Positions 34,934-43,743 of a DNA stretch of 64,000 nt are shown here, one piece after another. Each line of letters opens with the position of its first letter. Position 1 is the first letter of the stretch. The position numbers were made by a program, and so were the translations under genes. A model generated the notes under the pieces. It did no database searches, was not told the DNA's origin, and was given only the letters and a program-made list of their open reading frames with translations. Origin of the DNA: Catenibacillus sp964565805 (GTDB lineage: Bacteria; Bacillota; Clostridia; Lachnospirales; Lachnospiraceae); contig CAZMGH010000007.1 of the NCBI GenBank assembly GCA_964565805.1, positions 1 through 64,000 on the forward strand, read 5' to 3'.

Positions 34934-35457
34934 GTGCAAAAAAGATTGCCTTTTTAGGTCTTTTGCTGGCAGTGGCTATGGTGCTGACACTGATTGGAGG
35001 CTATTTTGAGCCCAGCACCTTGTTTTTTATGGCTGCCGCTGCTTTTTGTACAGGAATCTCTGTAAGAGAGTGCGGTCTGTACCCGGGCGCTGCTTTTTTG
35101 ATTGCTGGAATTTTGCTGGCCTTTTTCCTGGCGCCAAACAAATTATATATTATTACCTATGGGGGCATGAGTCTTTATATTTATATACGGGAGTTTGTGT
35201 TTGAGAAGATCGGGGATTCCAGGACCATGCGTCATCGAACTGCTGTTTTTTGGGCAGTGCGCTATATTGTTTTTAACGTTATGTTTCTGCCTATTTTATT
35301 TTTTCTGCCTCAGGTCTTTTATCCGGGCACTATTTCTCCTATATTCATGGCCGGACTGATCGTAGGCGCGCAGGTTGTCCTGTTTGTTTATGACAAAGCA
35401 TATGATTATTTTCAGGCCGCCATGTGGAACCGAATCCGCAGGAGCCTAAAGTTGTAA
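34918..35457 (+). CDS. Small polytopic membrane protein, unknown
   Basis: A 179-residue protein with about five membrane helices (from KIAFLGLLLAVAMVLTLIGG, then YPGAAFLIAGILLAFFLA and others) and a short basic cytoplasmic tail. No domain is recognised with certainty; it resembles membrane proteins of energy-coupling type only in general character. The likely start is the GTG at 34918, six bases after GGGAGG; the ATG at 34924 is an alternative. It overlaps the DnaJ gene by 16 bases, so they are coupled, and it is followed by the PHP gene after 13 bases. Confidence 0.6.
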   Translation: MRMHVSAKKIAFLGLLLAVAMVLTLIGGYFEPSTLFFMAAAAFCTGISVRECGLYPGAAFLIAGILLAFFLAPNKLYIITYGGMSLYIYIREFVFEKIGDSRTMRHRTAVFWAVRYIVFNVMFLPILFFLPQVFYPGTISPIFMAGLIVGAQVVLFVYDKAYDYFQAAMWNRIRRSLKL

Positions 35458-35470
35458 AGGGGAAGAGAAA

Positions 35471-36436
35471 ATGGATATTTCAGGATTCCATGGAGAGGGA
35501 CAGTGGTATAAGGGAAATCTTCACTGTCATACTACAGTTTCAGATGGAGATCTGACACCGGAGCAGGTGGCAGACTTATATAAAAGTCACGGATATTCTT
35601 TTCTGGCCATCAGTGACCATAACATTTTTACAGATTTTGGTTGCCAGCTTAATGACGATCGTTTTATTATCCTGCCGGCAGTAGAGGCGGCGGCAGTTTT
35701 CCTGGAGGATAATGACAGCTGCGTAAAGACTCACCATATTCACGGGATCTTGGGACCGGTGATCCCGGAGGGAATAAAGCCTTATTCTCATATGGAAGAA
35801 GTCCCTTTAAGGGTTTATAAGAAGCCATGGGATACGCTAGGCGCAGCTCAGGAGCTGACCGATGCCCTTCTTTCCAGAGGCTGTTTTACGATCTACAATC
35901 ATCCCATCTGGTCCAGAGTCCGGGAAGGAGATTTTATTAACACCAAAGGCCTGGCAGCCATAGAAATCTTTAATTACGGAACTCAGATTGAAAGCGGTAC
36001 CGGTTATGATACAACTTACTGGGACACCTTGCTTCGAGATGGAAAAAAGATCTGGGGCGTAGCCACAGATGATAATCACAATCATCCTGGGCTTGAGGAT
36101 TCCTGCGGCGGATATATTATGGTAAAAGCTTTTGAGCTTACCCGGGAGGCTATCACTCGGTCTATTGTGGATGGAAATTTCTATTCCTCCTGTGGACCTG
36201 AAATATTTGACTGGGGAATTCATGACCAGGTGGTCTTTGTCACATGCAGCCCTGTCCAGCGGATTAATTTTATCGTTGGAAATTATGTAGGGGCAGGAGC
36301 GACCATCCTTTCTGAACATGGCGGCGATGATGTAGATTACGGGATCCTGCGCCTTAGAGGGGATGAAACCTATGTGCGGGTGGAGTGTATTGATTCCACC
36401 GGACGCCGGGCATGGAGCAATCCCATCTTTCTGTAA
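35471..36436 (+). CDS. PHP-domain metal-dependent phosphoesterase
   Basis: A 321-residue PHP protein. The metal-binding blocks HCHTTVSDGDLTPEQ (residues 19-33) and ISDHNIFTD are near the N terminus; a third site is IYNHPIWSR and a fourth VATDDNHNH. The C-terminal part is beta-rich. The family hydrolyses phosphoesters or, as in CehA, other esters; the substrate is unknown. GGGGAAG precedes the ATG. It ends the run of same-strand genes that starts at the oxidoreductase, and a strong terminator follows. Confidence 0.85.
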   Translation: MDISGFHGEGQWYKGNLHCHTTVSDGDLTPEQVADLYKSHGYSFLAISDHNIFTDFGCQLNDDRFIILPAVEAAAVFLEDNDSCVKTHHIHGILGPVIPEGIKPYSHMEEVPLRVYKKPWDTLGAAQELTDALLSRGCFTIYNHPIWSRVREGDFINTKGLAAIEIFNYGTQIESGTGYDTTYWDTLLRDGKKIWGVATDDNHNHPGLEDSCGGYIMVKAFELTREAITRSIVDGNFYSSCGPEIFDWGIHDQVVFVTCSPVQRINFIVGNYVGAGATILSEHGGDDVDYGILRLRGDETYVRVECIDSTGRRAWSNPIFL

Positions 36437-36462
36437 ATTTTATAAAATGATGCGAACCTTTT

Positions 36463-36522
36463 TGCCGACAGCAGACGGATGGACGCGCTTTTGCGTTTCA
36501 TGGGCCTGCTGTCGGTATTTTT
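36463..36522 (+). terminator. Terminator after the PHP gene
   Basis: Arms 36463-36474 and 36506-36517 (TGCCGACAGCAG / CTGCTGTCGGTA) pair with G-C rich stem and a T-run. Confidence 0.9.
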
Positions 36523-36718
36523 GTGATGAACCGGAAAGGGCCTGCTAAGAGATGGCCCTTTATGGGGTTGATCGATAAAACAGATCAGCTATGCTTTTAC
36601 AGCATTTTCCAATATGTTTAAGGGGTATTAGACTTTATCCAGGCTTTTTCATATAATAGCTGTAGAAAGCAGGGGTATGTGAGGATACCCTCGAATATTT
36701 TACTGTGGAGGAGATAAA

Positions 36719-38110
36719 GTGAAAGCATCCGTATGGGTAGACCGGTTTATAGAACCAAAGGAGCAGATTCCATCTGAAAGAAAGATTTTTTCAAACAATG
36801 ATCTGAAAAAGCTCATTGTACCATTATTTTTTGAACAGCTGCTGGCTGTTTTAGTTGGCGTGGCTGATACCTTTATGGTCAGTTATGCGGGAGAAGCGGC
36901 AGTTTCCGGCGTTTCTCTGGTCAATATGTTTAACACGGTATTTATTTTCCTGTTTTCCGCCTTGGCCGCTGGCGGAGCAGTGGTGGTAAGCCAGTATATC
37001 GGCAGCAGGGACCGGGAGAAGGGTCGTTTATCTTCCGGACAGCTTGTGATGATCTCTGTGGTCTTTTCTGTGGTCGTGACGATCCTGGTGCTGATCTTTA
37101 ACCGTCTTCTTTTAAGACTTTTGTTTGGAGAAGTGGAAGGGGATGTTATGGACGCCTGTGTCACTTATCTGAGGATTTCCGCGTATTCTTACCCGGCTCT
37201 GGCGATTTACAACGCAGGGGCGGCTATGTACCGGAGCATGGGAAAGACCAGCGTCACCATGTACATTTCAGTGCTTTCCAATGTGATCAATGTTATAGGA
37301 AATGCCATTGGTGTTTTTGTCCTTCATGCCGGAGTGGCCGGAGTGGCTTATCCTTCTCTGGTAGCCCGGGTCTTTTCCGCAGTGGTTATGACAGCGTTGT
37401 GCTTTTCTCGGAAAAATGAAGTGTGGCTGGAAATAAAGAGTATTTTTGCCTGGAACGGGCGCATGGTCCGCAGGATTTTAAGCATCGCTGTGCCAAACGG
37501 CATTGAAAATGGACTTTTTCAGCTGGCAAAAGTGGCCTTAAGCAGTATTACCGCCTTATTTGGCACAGTGCAGATCGCGGCCAATGGGGTGGCTCAAAGT
37601 TTCTGGTCTGTGGCAGCTCTTATGGGAACCGCCCTCGGCCTGGCTTTTGTAACTGTGGTAGGCCAGTGTGTGGGCTCCGGCGACCGGGACGCAGCCCAGT
37701 ATTATATGAAAAAGCTCCTTCGGACCACTTTTATAACTTCCATTTTGTGGAACGCTTTGATCCTGGTCGTGTCACCTTTGGTCCTTCAAGGGTATGCCCT
37801 TTCTGAGGAAGGTACCCGGCTGGTATTCATTTTGATTCTGATCCACAACATATTTAATGCCTGCTTTTATCCCTTATCCGGTGCTTTATCAAATGGCCTG
37901 CGGGCTGCGGGAGATGCGCGGTTTACTATGTATGTGAGCGTATTTTCCACCATCGGATGCCGGGTGGTGTTCTCCATTGCCTTTGGCATATGGCTGAATA
38001 TGGGCGTCATCGGCATTGCCTTTGCCATGTGTCTGGACTGGGTCATTCGTTCCGTGTTTTTCTGGGTAAGATTTCGCAAAGGCACCTGGAAGCGTTTTAA
38101 TGTTATATGA
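36719..38110 (+). CDS. MATE family efflux protein (first copy)
   Basis: A 463-residue multidrug/toxin extrusion transporter with twelve helices; conserved blocks are VPLFFEQLLAVLVGVADTFMVSYAGEAAVSGVSLVN and the second-half repeat VPNGIENGLFQLAKVALSS. It is likely driven by Na+ or H+. The GTG at 36719 follows TGGAGGAG. A short GGGTAT/ATACCC stem at 36673-36689 and TAGACT-17-TATAAT upstream mark the promoter area. Its TGA stop lies inside a half copy of the dispersed repeat. The substrate is unknown; a second MATE gene lies at 48 kb. Confidence 0.9.
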   Translation: MKASVWVDRFIEPKEQIPSERKIFSNNDLKKLIVPLFFEQLLAVLVGVADTFMVSYAGEAAVSGVSLVNMFNTVFIFLFSALAAGGAVVVSQYIGSRDREKGRLSSGQLVMISVVFSVVVTILVLIFNRLLLRLLFGEVEGDVMDACVTYLRISAYSYPALAIYNAGAAMYRSMGKTSVTMYISVLSNVINVIGNAIGVFVLHAGVAGVAYPSLVARVFSAVVMTALCFSRKNEVWLEIKSIFAWNGRMVRRILSIAVPNGIENGLFQLAKVALSSITALFGTVQIAANGVAQSFWSVAALMGTALGLAFVTVVGQCVGSGDRDAAQYYMKKLLRTTFITSILWNALILVVSPLVLQGYALSEEGTRLVFILILIHNIFNACFYPLSGALSNGLRAAGDARFTMYVSVFSTIGCRVVFSIAFGIWLNMGVIGIAFAMCLDWVIRSVFFWVRFRKGTWKRFNVI

Positions 38111-38126
38111 CGATACCAAGGTCAAG
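38107..38126. repeat. Dispersed palindromic repeat, half copy
   Basis: Twenty bases match the left half of the repeats at 30335 and 44314 with two differences. The TGA at 38108-38110 ends the MATE gene. Confidence 0.5.
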
Positions 38127-38136
38127 CAAATATGTT

Positions 38137-39438
38137 TCAGGCCTCCGACAGCTGTTTTAGGTCACGGAAAAATTCAGGATAGGAAATACGGATACAGTCT
38201 GCCCCGGAAATTTCCACAGGACCTTCACTGTTCATAGCAGCAATGGCAAGGGCCATAGCTATGCGGTGATCGTCATGGCTCTGGATCTTAGCGCCATGTA
38301 AAGGACGGCCGCCATGAATGATCATGCCATCATCTGTGGCAATAATATCGGCCCCCATAGCAGACAGGGCCTCCACTACTGTGTCGATCCGGTTGGATTC
38401 TTTTACCTTAAGCTCCTGGGCATCCTTTATAATGGTGGTTCCCCGGGCAAAGCAGGCAAGAACAGCAATCACCGGGATCTCGTCAATAAGGGTAGGGATC
38501 AGTTTTCCGCCAATGACAGTCCCCTGAAGGCTGCTGGAGGATACAGTAATATCTGCCACAGGCTCAACCCCTTCATTATGAACATTTTCTATTTTCATGC
38601 ACGCACCCATCGCCTGGCAGACCTGAAGGATCCCATCTCGGGTAGGATTAATGCCCACATTTTTAACTGTGACTGATGCGTCAGGAACCATGAGTCCGGC
38701 GGCGATAAAGTAGGCGGCGGAGGAAATATCGCCCGGAACCTGTATATCTCTGGCGTAAAGCTCCCGGGCCGGTTCAATGGAAATTTTATGGCTTCCATCA
38801 GAAATTTTTTCATGGGAAACATGAGCGCCGTAAGCCGTAAGCATAAGCTCGCTGTGGTTTCTGGACAATGCCGGTTCTGTGACGGATGTTTGACTGTCGG
38901 CATAAAGCCCTGCCAGCAAAATAGCAGATTTGACCTGGGCGGAGGCTACCGGGGAAGTGTAGTTGATGCCGTGAAGTTTGGCCCCGGTGATTTTTAACGG
39001 CGCGCAGTCATTTCTCTTAAGGCTTTCAATGTGAGCGCCCATCATAGATAAAGGGGTAATGATCCGCTTCATGGGGCGTTTCTGAATGGAAGCGTCTCCA
39101 GTGAGCAGCGTGGCAAAAGGCTGAGCGGATAAAATACCGGAGATCAACCGGGTGGTAGTGCCGCTGTTTCCTGCGTCCAGGGTCTGTTTTGGAGCCTGAA
39201 GACCATGAAGTCCCCGGCCCAGGATCCGGACAACTTTTTTCACCGGATCATTTTCCACAGACACCCCTAATGCTCTGAAACATTCAATGGAAGAGAGACA
39301 GTCGGCGCCTTCAAGAAAATGGGTCACTGTGGTGGTCCCTTTGGCCAGCGCACCGAGCATTACGCTTCTGTGGGAGATGGACTTGTCTCCCGGAACAGTG
39401 ATTTCGCCTCTTAAACGGCGGACAGGATGAATGATCAT
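38137..39438 (-). CDS. aroA: 3-phosphoshikimate 1-carboxyvinyltransferase (EPSP synthase)
   Basis: EPSP synthase, the sixth shikimate step, joining shikimate 3-phosphate and PEP. The protein is 433 residues, of usual length. Visible motifs are PGDKSISHRSVMLGALAKGTT (PEP and shikimate binding), LDAGNSGTTTRLISGILSAQPF, GDASIQKRPMKRIITPL and KESNRIDTVVEALSAMG, then HDDHRIAMALAIAAM. GDKSISHR and the LxAGNSGT site are intact. AAAGGAA precedes the ATG. The stop of tyrA lies four bases upstream, and the two form an aromatic biosynthesis operon. Confidence 0.95.
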   Translation of the reverse strand: MIIHPVRRLRGEITVPGDKSISHRSVMLGALAKGTTTVTHFLEGADCLSSIECFRALGVSVENDPVKKVVRILGRGLHGLQAPKQTLDAGNSGTTTRLISGILSAQPFATLLTGDASIQKRPMKRIITPLSMMGAHIESLKRNDCAPLKITGAKLHGINYTSPVASAQVKSAILLAGLYADSQTSVTEPALSRNHSELMLTAYGAHVSHEKISDGSHKISIEPARELYARDIQVPGDISSAAYFIAAGLMVPDASVTVKNVGINPTRDGILQVCQAMGACMKIENVHNEGVEPVADITVSSSSLQGTVIGGKLIPTLIDEIPVIAVLACFARGTTIIKDAQELKVKESNRIDTVVEALSAMGADIIATDDGMIIHGGRPLHGAKIQSHDDHRIAMALAIAAMNSEGPVEISGADCIRISYPEFFRDLKQLSEA

Positions 39439-39442
39439 AATA

Positions 39443-40546
39443 TTAATTCCTTTCGTAAACTGTATAATGGAACTTTCTTAAATAGGTCACAGCCTTTTGG
39501 GCCGCGTCTTCCTCATAAAATTCAATGCGCAAAGCACCATCCTGAAATTCCCGGTTATGGACGATACCGATATTTTTTATGCTGATACTGTTAGTGGCAA
39601 GGATCGTTGCAATGGTAGCAATGGCTCCGGACTCATCAATAATATCCACATAGATTTCATACACCGGACGGAGACTGCCCTTAGCCTTGGTTTTGGGAAT
39701 GGAATCCCTGTAGTCTTTAGCCTGATCGAAAAGCTCAAGAAGGCGGTCATTCTCCCCCTCTTTAATGGAATGAGCAACCTGCTGAAGGCTTTTAATATAC
39801 TGGTCCATAATTTCCAAAAGATTCTCCCGGTTTTCATCACAAATCTGCTGCCACATAACTGGAGAGGATGAGGCGATGCGGGTAATATCCTTAAAGCCCC
39901 CTGCAGCCAGCATACGCATGTGCTGCTGTTCATCGTCAGAGTCCCGGACAAGATTTACTAAAGTATAAGCAATCATGTGGGGCAGGTGACTGATCGCTGC
40001 GGTAATATAGTCGTGGCGGTGAGGATCCAGAACGACCGGAAGAGCGCTGATGGAACGTATCAGCCAGGCAACCGCGTTCACTTTTTCACTGGATACACTG
40101 TCTGATGGCGTTAGAATATAGTATGCATTTTCCAAAAGACGGTCACTGGCATTATTATAGCCGCTTTTTTCTGAACCGGCCATGGGATGCCCCCCGATAA
40201 AACAGTCCTCCATGCCAAGCGTCTTTATTTCATGATGGATAGGCGTTTTCACGCTGCCTACATCGGTAAAAATACACTGACTGCCGGTGATGTTTTTCAG
40301 AAGCTTTAAATTTTCCATATTATAATTGACAGGAGCGCATAAAAAGATCAGGTCACACTGGGAAAATGCCTCGGAAAGGTGGTCATGGGCCTGATTTAAT
40401 GTCTTATCCAGCAAAGCTGCGGTAAGACTGTCCCGGTCTGTGTCAAAAGCCATGATCTTCATATCCGGGTGTACCCGGCGTATGGCTTTTGCAATGGAGC
40501 CGCCGATCAGGCCAAGACCGGCAAAGCCTATGGTTGAAATAGTCAT
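39443..40546 (-). CDS. tyrA: Prephenate dehydrogenase with C-terminal ACT-like domain
   Basis: Converts prephenate to 4-hydroxyphenylpyruvate for tyrosine synthesis. A 367-residue protein: NAD-binding Rossmann fold GLGLIGGSIAKAIRR (about 10-24); the prephenate block GGHPMAGSEKSGYNNASDRLLENAYYIL; then a C-terminal ACT-like domain (YVDIIDESGAIATIATILATNSISIKNIGI), which may bind tyrosine as feedback regulator. The ATG at 40546 has TGGAGG nine bases before it; the longer frame starts in a leader hairpin. It is first in the operon with aroA. Confidence 0.95.
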   Translation of the reverse strand: MTISTIGFAGLGLIGGSIAKAIRRVHPDMKIMAFDTDRDSLTAALLDKTLNQAHDHLSEAFSQCDLIFLCAPVNYNMENLKLLKNITGSQCIFTDVGSVKTPIHHEIKTLGMEDCFIGGHPMAGSEKSGYNNASDRLLENAYYILTPSDSVSSEKVNAVAWLIRSISALPVVLDPHRHDYITAAISHLPHMIAYTLVNLVRDSDDEQQHMRMLAAGGFKDITRIASSSPVMWQQICDENRENLLEIMDQYIKSLQQVAHSIKEGENDRLLELFDQAKDYRDSIPKTKAKGSLRPVYEIYVDIIDESGAIATIATILATNSISIKNIGIVHNREFQDGALRIEFYEEDAAQKAVTYLRKFHYTVYERN

Positions 40547-40580
40547 ATATATATCCTCCAGAATAAGTTTATACCGTCTG

Positions 40581-40644
40581 GCCCGCCAAATGCCCGGCCA
40601 TCCGCGCAAGCAGGCTTGCCGTCGGCCCGGTCACTTGGCGGGGC
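40581..40644 (-). promoter_or_regulatory. tyrA leader hairpin
   Basis: Long GC-rich arms (40581-40599 with 40624-40644) fold into a strong stem in the tyrA-aroA leader. No T-run follows on the minus strand, so it is not a plain terminator. Confidence 0.5.
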
Positions 40645-40655
40645 TTTCTTGTAAA

Positions 40656-40684
40656 ATGTTAGCATTTGTGGGGGAAAATTGCAA
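40656..40684 (-). promoter_or_regulatory. Promoter of tyrA-aroA
   Basis: On the minus strand TTGCAA (40684-40679) and TAACAT (40661-40656) with 17 bases between. The leader of about 100 bases carries the hairpin at 40581-40644. Confidence 0.6.
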
Positions 40685-40750
40685 GAAGATACGAGGGGAA
40701 TCGCGGTTTCTGGCTGAATTGCCACAAGAGGGGCTAAAGAACCTTGTTAA

Positions 40751-40794
40751 ATTTTACTAAAAGTATTGAAAAAGTTCTGACGATTTAGTAAAAT
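40751..40794 (+). promoter_or_regulatory. Promoter of the EF-G-like gene inside a perfect 11-bp inverted repeat
   Basis: TTGAAA (40766-40771) and TAAAAT (40789-40794) have 17 bases between. ATTTTACTAAA at 40751-40761 and TTTAGTAAAAT at 40784-40794 are exact inverted repeats 33 bases apart centre to centre (three helical turns); the right arm contains the -10. This is the geometry of a repressor operator pair. Confidence 0.6.
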
Positions 40795-40855
40795 GTATAC
40801 ATGGTTTCTGCTTACATGCAGGACCCCATTAAAAACAGTATTGGAGGAAGATGAC

Positions 40856-42940
40856 ATGAAGGTATACAAGACTCAGGACATACGAAACGTTGCGATCTTA
40901 GGACACGGCGGCTGCGGTAAGACGACCCTTGTAGAAGCTATGGCATATGCAGCTGGAGTGACAAAACGTCAGGGTAAGGTTGACGATGGAAACACGATCA
41001 GTGATTATGATAAAGAGGAAATCCGCAGAAAGTTTTCAATCAGCACATCCGTTGTTCCACTGGAGTGGGAATATTGGAAGATCAATCTTTTAGATACCCC
41101 TGGATATATGGATTTTGTTGGCGAGGTTGAGGAAGCCTTGTCTGCTGCTGACGCAGCGATTATTGTAGTTTCAGGAAAAGCCGGTGTAGAGGCCGGGACT
41201 GTTAAGGCCTGGAACTATTGTGAGAAGTATGGCATCCCGCGCACGATCTTTGTGACAAACATGGACGATGAACATGCCGATTATATGAAGGTTGTTGAAC
41301 AGCTGAGAGAGCTGTATGGCAAGAAGATCGCGCCTTTTCATCTGCCGGTCCATGAGGATGGCAAGTTTACAGGCGTGGTCAATGTGGTTAAGATGGCAGG
41401 CCGCCGCTTTGTTTCCAGCGGTAAGTGGGAAGCAAGAGATATTCCTGAAGATGTTCAGCCGGAGCTGGAAGAGTGCCGGGAAGCCCTCCTGGAAGCTGTT
41501 GCGGAAACCAGCGAAGAACTTATGGATAAGTATTTTGGCGGCGAAGAATTTACTTTAGATGAGATCATTGACGCCCTTCGTATTAATGTTAATGAAGGCA
41601 GCGTTGTTCCTGTACAGTGCGGTTCCGGTCTGTTAGGTTATGCATCGGCAAATCTTTTAACCACCTGCGTGGAATTTTTGCCGTCACCTATGCGTGACCA
41701 TATTAAAATTTTTGGTAAAGATCCCAGAACAGATAAAGAGTACAACGTGGATTACGACTCAAGACGTCCGTTTTCCGGCTATGTATTTAAGACCATTGTT
41801 GACCCGTTTATCGGCCGCTATTCACTTGTTAAGGTTTGCTCCGGTGAGCTGAAGAATGACTCTGTTATTTACAATTATGATAAAGACACCGAAGAGAAGA
41901 TGAATAAGCTGTTTGTTATGCGGGGCAAAGAGGTCATTGAGGTTCCTGAGCTTAAGGCCGGGGATATTGGCGCTATTGCCAAGCTGAGCAACACAGCCAC
42001 TGGCGATACATTATCCTTAAAGAGCGATCCTCTGGTCATTGACAAGATGGAAATGTCCGCGCCTTATACATACAAACGCTATGCGGCAAAGAATAAAGGG
42101 GATGAAGATAAGGTTTCCCAGGCTCTGTCAAAGATGATGGAAGAGGATCTGACCCTTCGTGTGTTTAATGACGCAGAGAATCATCAGTCTCTCTTGTACG
42201 GCATCGGCGACCAGCAGTTGGATGTGGTTGTCAGCAGACTGTTTAACAAATATAAAGTAGAAATTGTTTTATCCAAACCGCGGATTCCTTACAGAGAAAC
42301 TATCCGTAAGAAAGTTTCCGTTCGGGAAAAATATAAGAAACAGTCCGGCGGCCATGGCCAGTATGGTGATGTGGCTATGGAATTTGAGCCTTCCGGCGAT
42401 CTGGAGACACCCTATGTGTTTGCAGAGCGGGTTGTAGGCGGCGCTGTGCCGAAAAACTACTTCCCGGCAGTGGAAAAAGGGATTGCCGAAGCTGTAAACA
42501 AAGGGCCGTTAGCCGGCTATCCTGTTGTTGGTATTAAGGCTACACTGTTTGACGGTTCCTATCATCCGGTAGACTCCTCGGAAATGGCCTTTAAGACCGC
42601 GGCAAAACAGGCATTTAAGAGCGCGTTTATACAGGCATCTCCGATCCTCTTAGAGCCCATTGCTTCCTTAAGCGTTTATGTTCCGGACAGCTATACCGGC
42701 GATATTATGGGGGATCTGAATAAGCGCAGAGGCCGTGTTCTTGGCATGAATCCGACAGAATACGGCAGGACAGAGATCGTTGCCGATATTCCTCTGGCAC
42801 AGCTTTACGGTTATTCTACAGATCTTCGGTCCATGACCGGAGGTCGGGGCGATTTTGCGTATTCCTTCAGCCGCTATGAGCAGGCTCCGTCGGATGTACA
42901 GGAAAAGGTAATCGCAGAAAACGCAAAAGAAGAAAATTAA
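40856..42940 (+). CDS. Elongation factor G-like GTPase (not the str-operon EF-G)
   Basis: A 694-residue translational GTPase. Domain I has G1 GHGGCGKTT (about 18-26) and G3 DTPGYMDFV, but the G4 box is TNMD instead of NKMD. Domains II-V follow: domain II around residues 275-385, domain IV (VSVREKYKKQSGGHGQYGDVAMEFEP) and domain V (RRGRVLGMNP). Its G1 GGCGKTT differs from EF-G (HIDAGKTT), so it belongs to an EF-G paralogue family, not the main translocase. Its role is unknown; related proteins act in translation under special conditions. The ATG at 40856 follows TGGAGGAAG. It is monocistronic with a terminator. Confidence 0.9.
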   Translation: MKVYKTQDIRNVAILGHGGCGKTTLVEAMAYAAGVTKRQGKVDDGNTISDYDKEEIRRKFSISTSVVPLEWEYWKINLLDTPGYMDFVGEVEEALSAADAAIIVVSGKAGVEAGTVKAWNYCEKYGIPRTIFVTNMDDEHADYMKVVEQLRELYGKKIAPFHLPVHEDGKFTGVVNVVKMAGRRFVSSGKWEARDIPEDVQPELEECREALLEAVAETSEELMDKYFGGEEFTLDEIIDALRINVNEGSVVPVQCGSGLLGYASANLLTTCVEFLPSPMRDHIKIFGKDPRTDKEYNVDYDSRRPFSGYVFKTIVDPFIGRYSLVKVCSGELKNDSVIYNYDKDTEEKMNKLFVMRGKEVIEVPELKAGDIGAIAKLSNTATGDTLSLKSDPLVIDKMEMSAPYTYKRYAAKNKGDEDKVSQALSKMMEEDLTLRVFNDAENHQSLLYGIGDQQLDVVVSRLFNKYKVEIVLSKPRIPYRETIRKKVSVREKYKKQSGGHGQYGDVAMEFEPSGDLETPYVFAERVVGGAVPKNYFPAVEKGIAEAVNKGPLAGYPVVGIKATLFDGSYHPVDSSEMAFKTAAKQAFKSAFIQASPILLEPIASLSVYVPDSYTGDIMGDLNKRRGRVLGMNPTEYGRTEIVADIPLAQLYGYSTDLRSMTGGRGDFAYSFSRYEQAPSDVQEKVIAENAKEEN

Positions 42941-42945
42941 AGTTT

Positions 42946-42987
42946 AGGCCACAGCCGTGGAAATTGACCACAGGCTGTGGCCTGTTT
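42946..42987 (+). terminator. Terminator after the EF-G-like gene
   Basis: Arms 42946-42956 and 42973-42983 (AGGCCACAGCC / GGCTGTGGCCT) pair perfectly, with CCGTGG/CCACAG extending it. Confidence 0.8.
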
Positions 42988-43014
42988 CATAAAAAAAAGG
43001 AGGGGATGATATTT

Positions 43015-43743
43015 ATGGCAACACCTCATAATGAAGCAGCACCGGGCAGCATTGCAAAAACCGTTTTAATGCCCGGGGATCCTTTGCGGGCTCAGTATAT
43101 TGCCCGGACGTATTTAAAGAATCCAGTACAGTTTAACTCTGTCCGGGGAATGTTAGGTTTTACCGGCACTTATAAAGACACGCCGGTTTCTGTTATGGGC
43201 TCCGGCATGGGCATGCCCAGCATTGGCATTTATTCCTATGAGCTGTATAAATTTTATAATGTGGAAAATATTATCCGCATCGGCAGCGCAGGGTCTTACA
43301 CTTACGATCTTCAGGTGATGGATATTGTTCTGGCAGAAAGCGCGTGGAGTGAATCTACCTTTGCCATGGTCCAGGCCGGTGTAAAAGGACAGGTCCAGTA
43401 TCCCACGCAAAGCTTAAATAATGTGATCCTGGAACAGGGGAAAGTGCTTGGCCTGACGTTAAATCCGTGCCGGGTTCATTCCAGCGATGTATTTTATCAT
43501 GAGGATAACGTGGATGGATACAAAGAGTTTTATGAGAAATACGGCTGTGCCTGTGTGGAAATGGAAAGCTACGCCCTTTTTCATAATGCCAGGGTCCTTG
43601 GCCGCAGGGCAGCCTGTCTGCTGACCATTTCCGATTCCTTTGTGGATCATAAAGAGCTGACGGCAAAGGAGCGGGAAACCAGTTTTGATGATATGATGCG
43701 CATCGCTCTGGAGGCTGCCCGGGCCTGCGGGGGCAGTAGTTAA
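43015..43743 (+). CDS. deoD: Purine nucleoside phosphorylase (DeoD type)
   Basis: Splits purine (deoxy)ribonucleosides with phosphate for salvage. A 242-residue hexameric-type enzyme. Blocks: MPGDPLRAQYIARTYL, SVMGSGMGMPSIGIYSYEL (phosphate and ribose), and CACVEMESYALF; the active-site Asp/Ser region is TISDSFV, where Asp is the general acid. The ATG at 43015 has AAGGAGGGG at proper distance; the upstream ATG at 43006 is too close. The terminator of the previous gene sits between them. Its stop overlaps the convergent Fic-like gene by four bases. Confidence 0.95.
   Translation: MATPHNEAAPGSIAKTVLMPGDPLRAQYIARTYLKNPVQFNSVRGMLGFTGTYKDTPVSVMGSGMGMPSIGIYSYELYKFYNVENIIRIGSAGSYTYDLQVMDIVLAESAWSESTFAMVQAGVKGQVQYPTQSLNNVILEQGKVLGLTLNPCRVHSSDVFYHEDNVDGYKEFYEKYGCACVEMESYALFHNARVLGRRAACLLTISDSFVDHKELTAKERETSFDDMMRIALEAARACGGSS

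Noticed and set aside
41140..41360. Str-operon EF-G (fusA) identity of the GTPase at 40856
   Set aside because: G1 and G4 boxes differ from EF-G, and no ribosomal protein genes lie around it.
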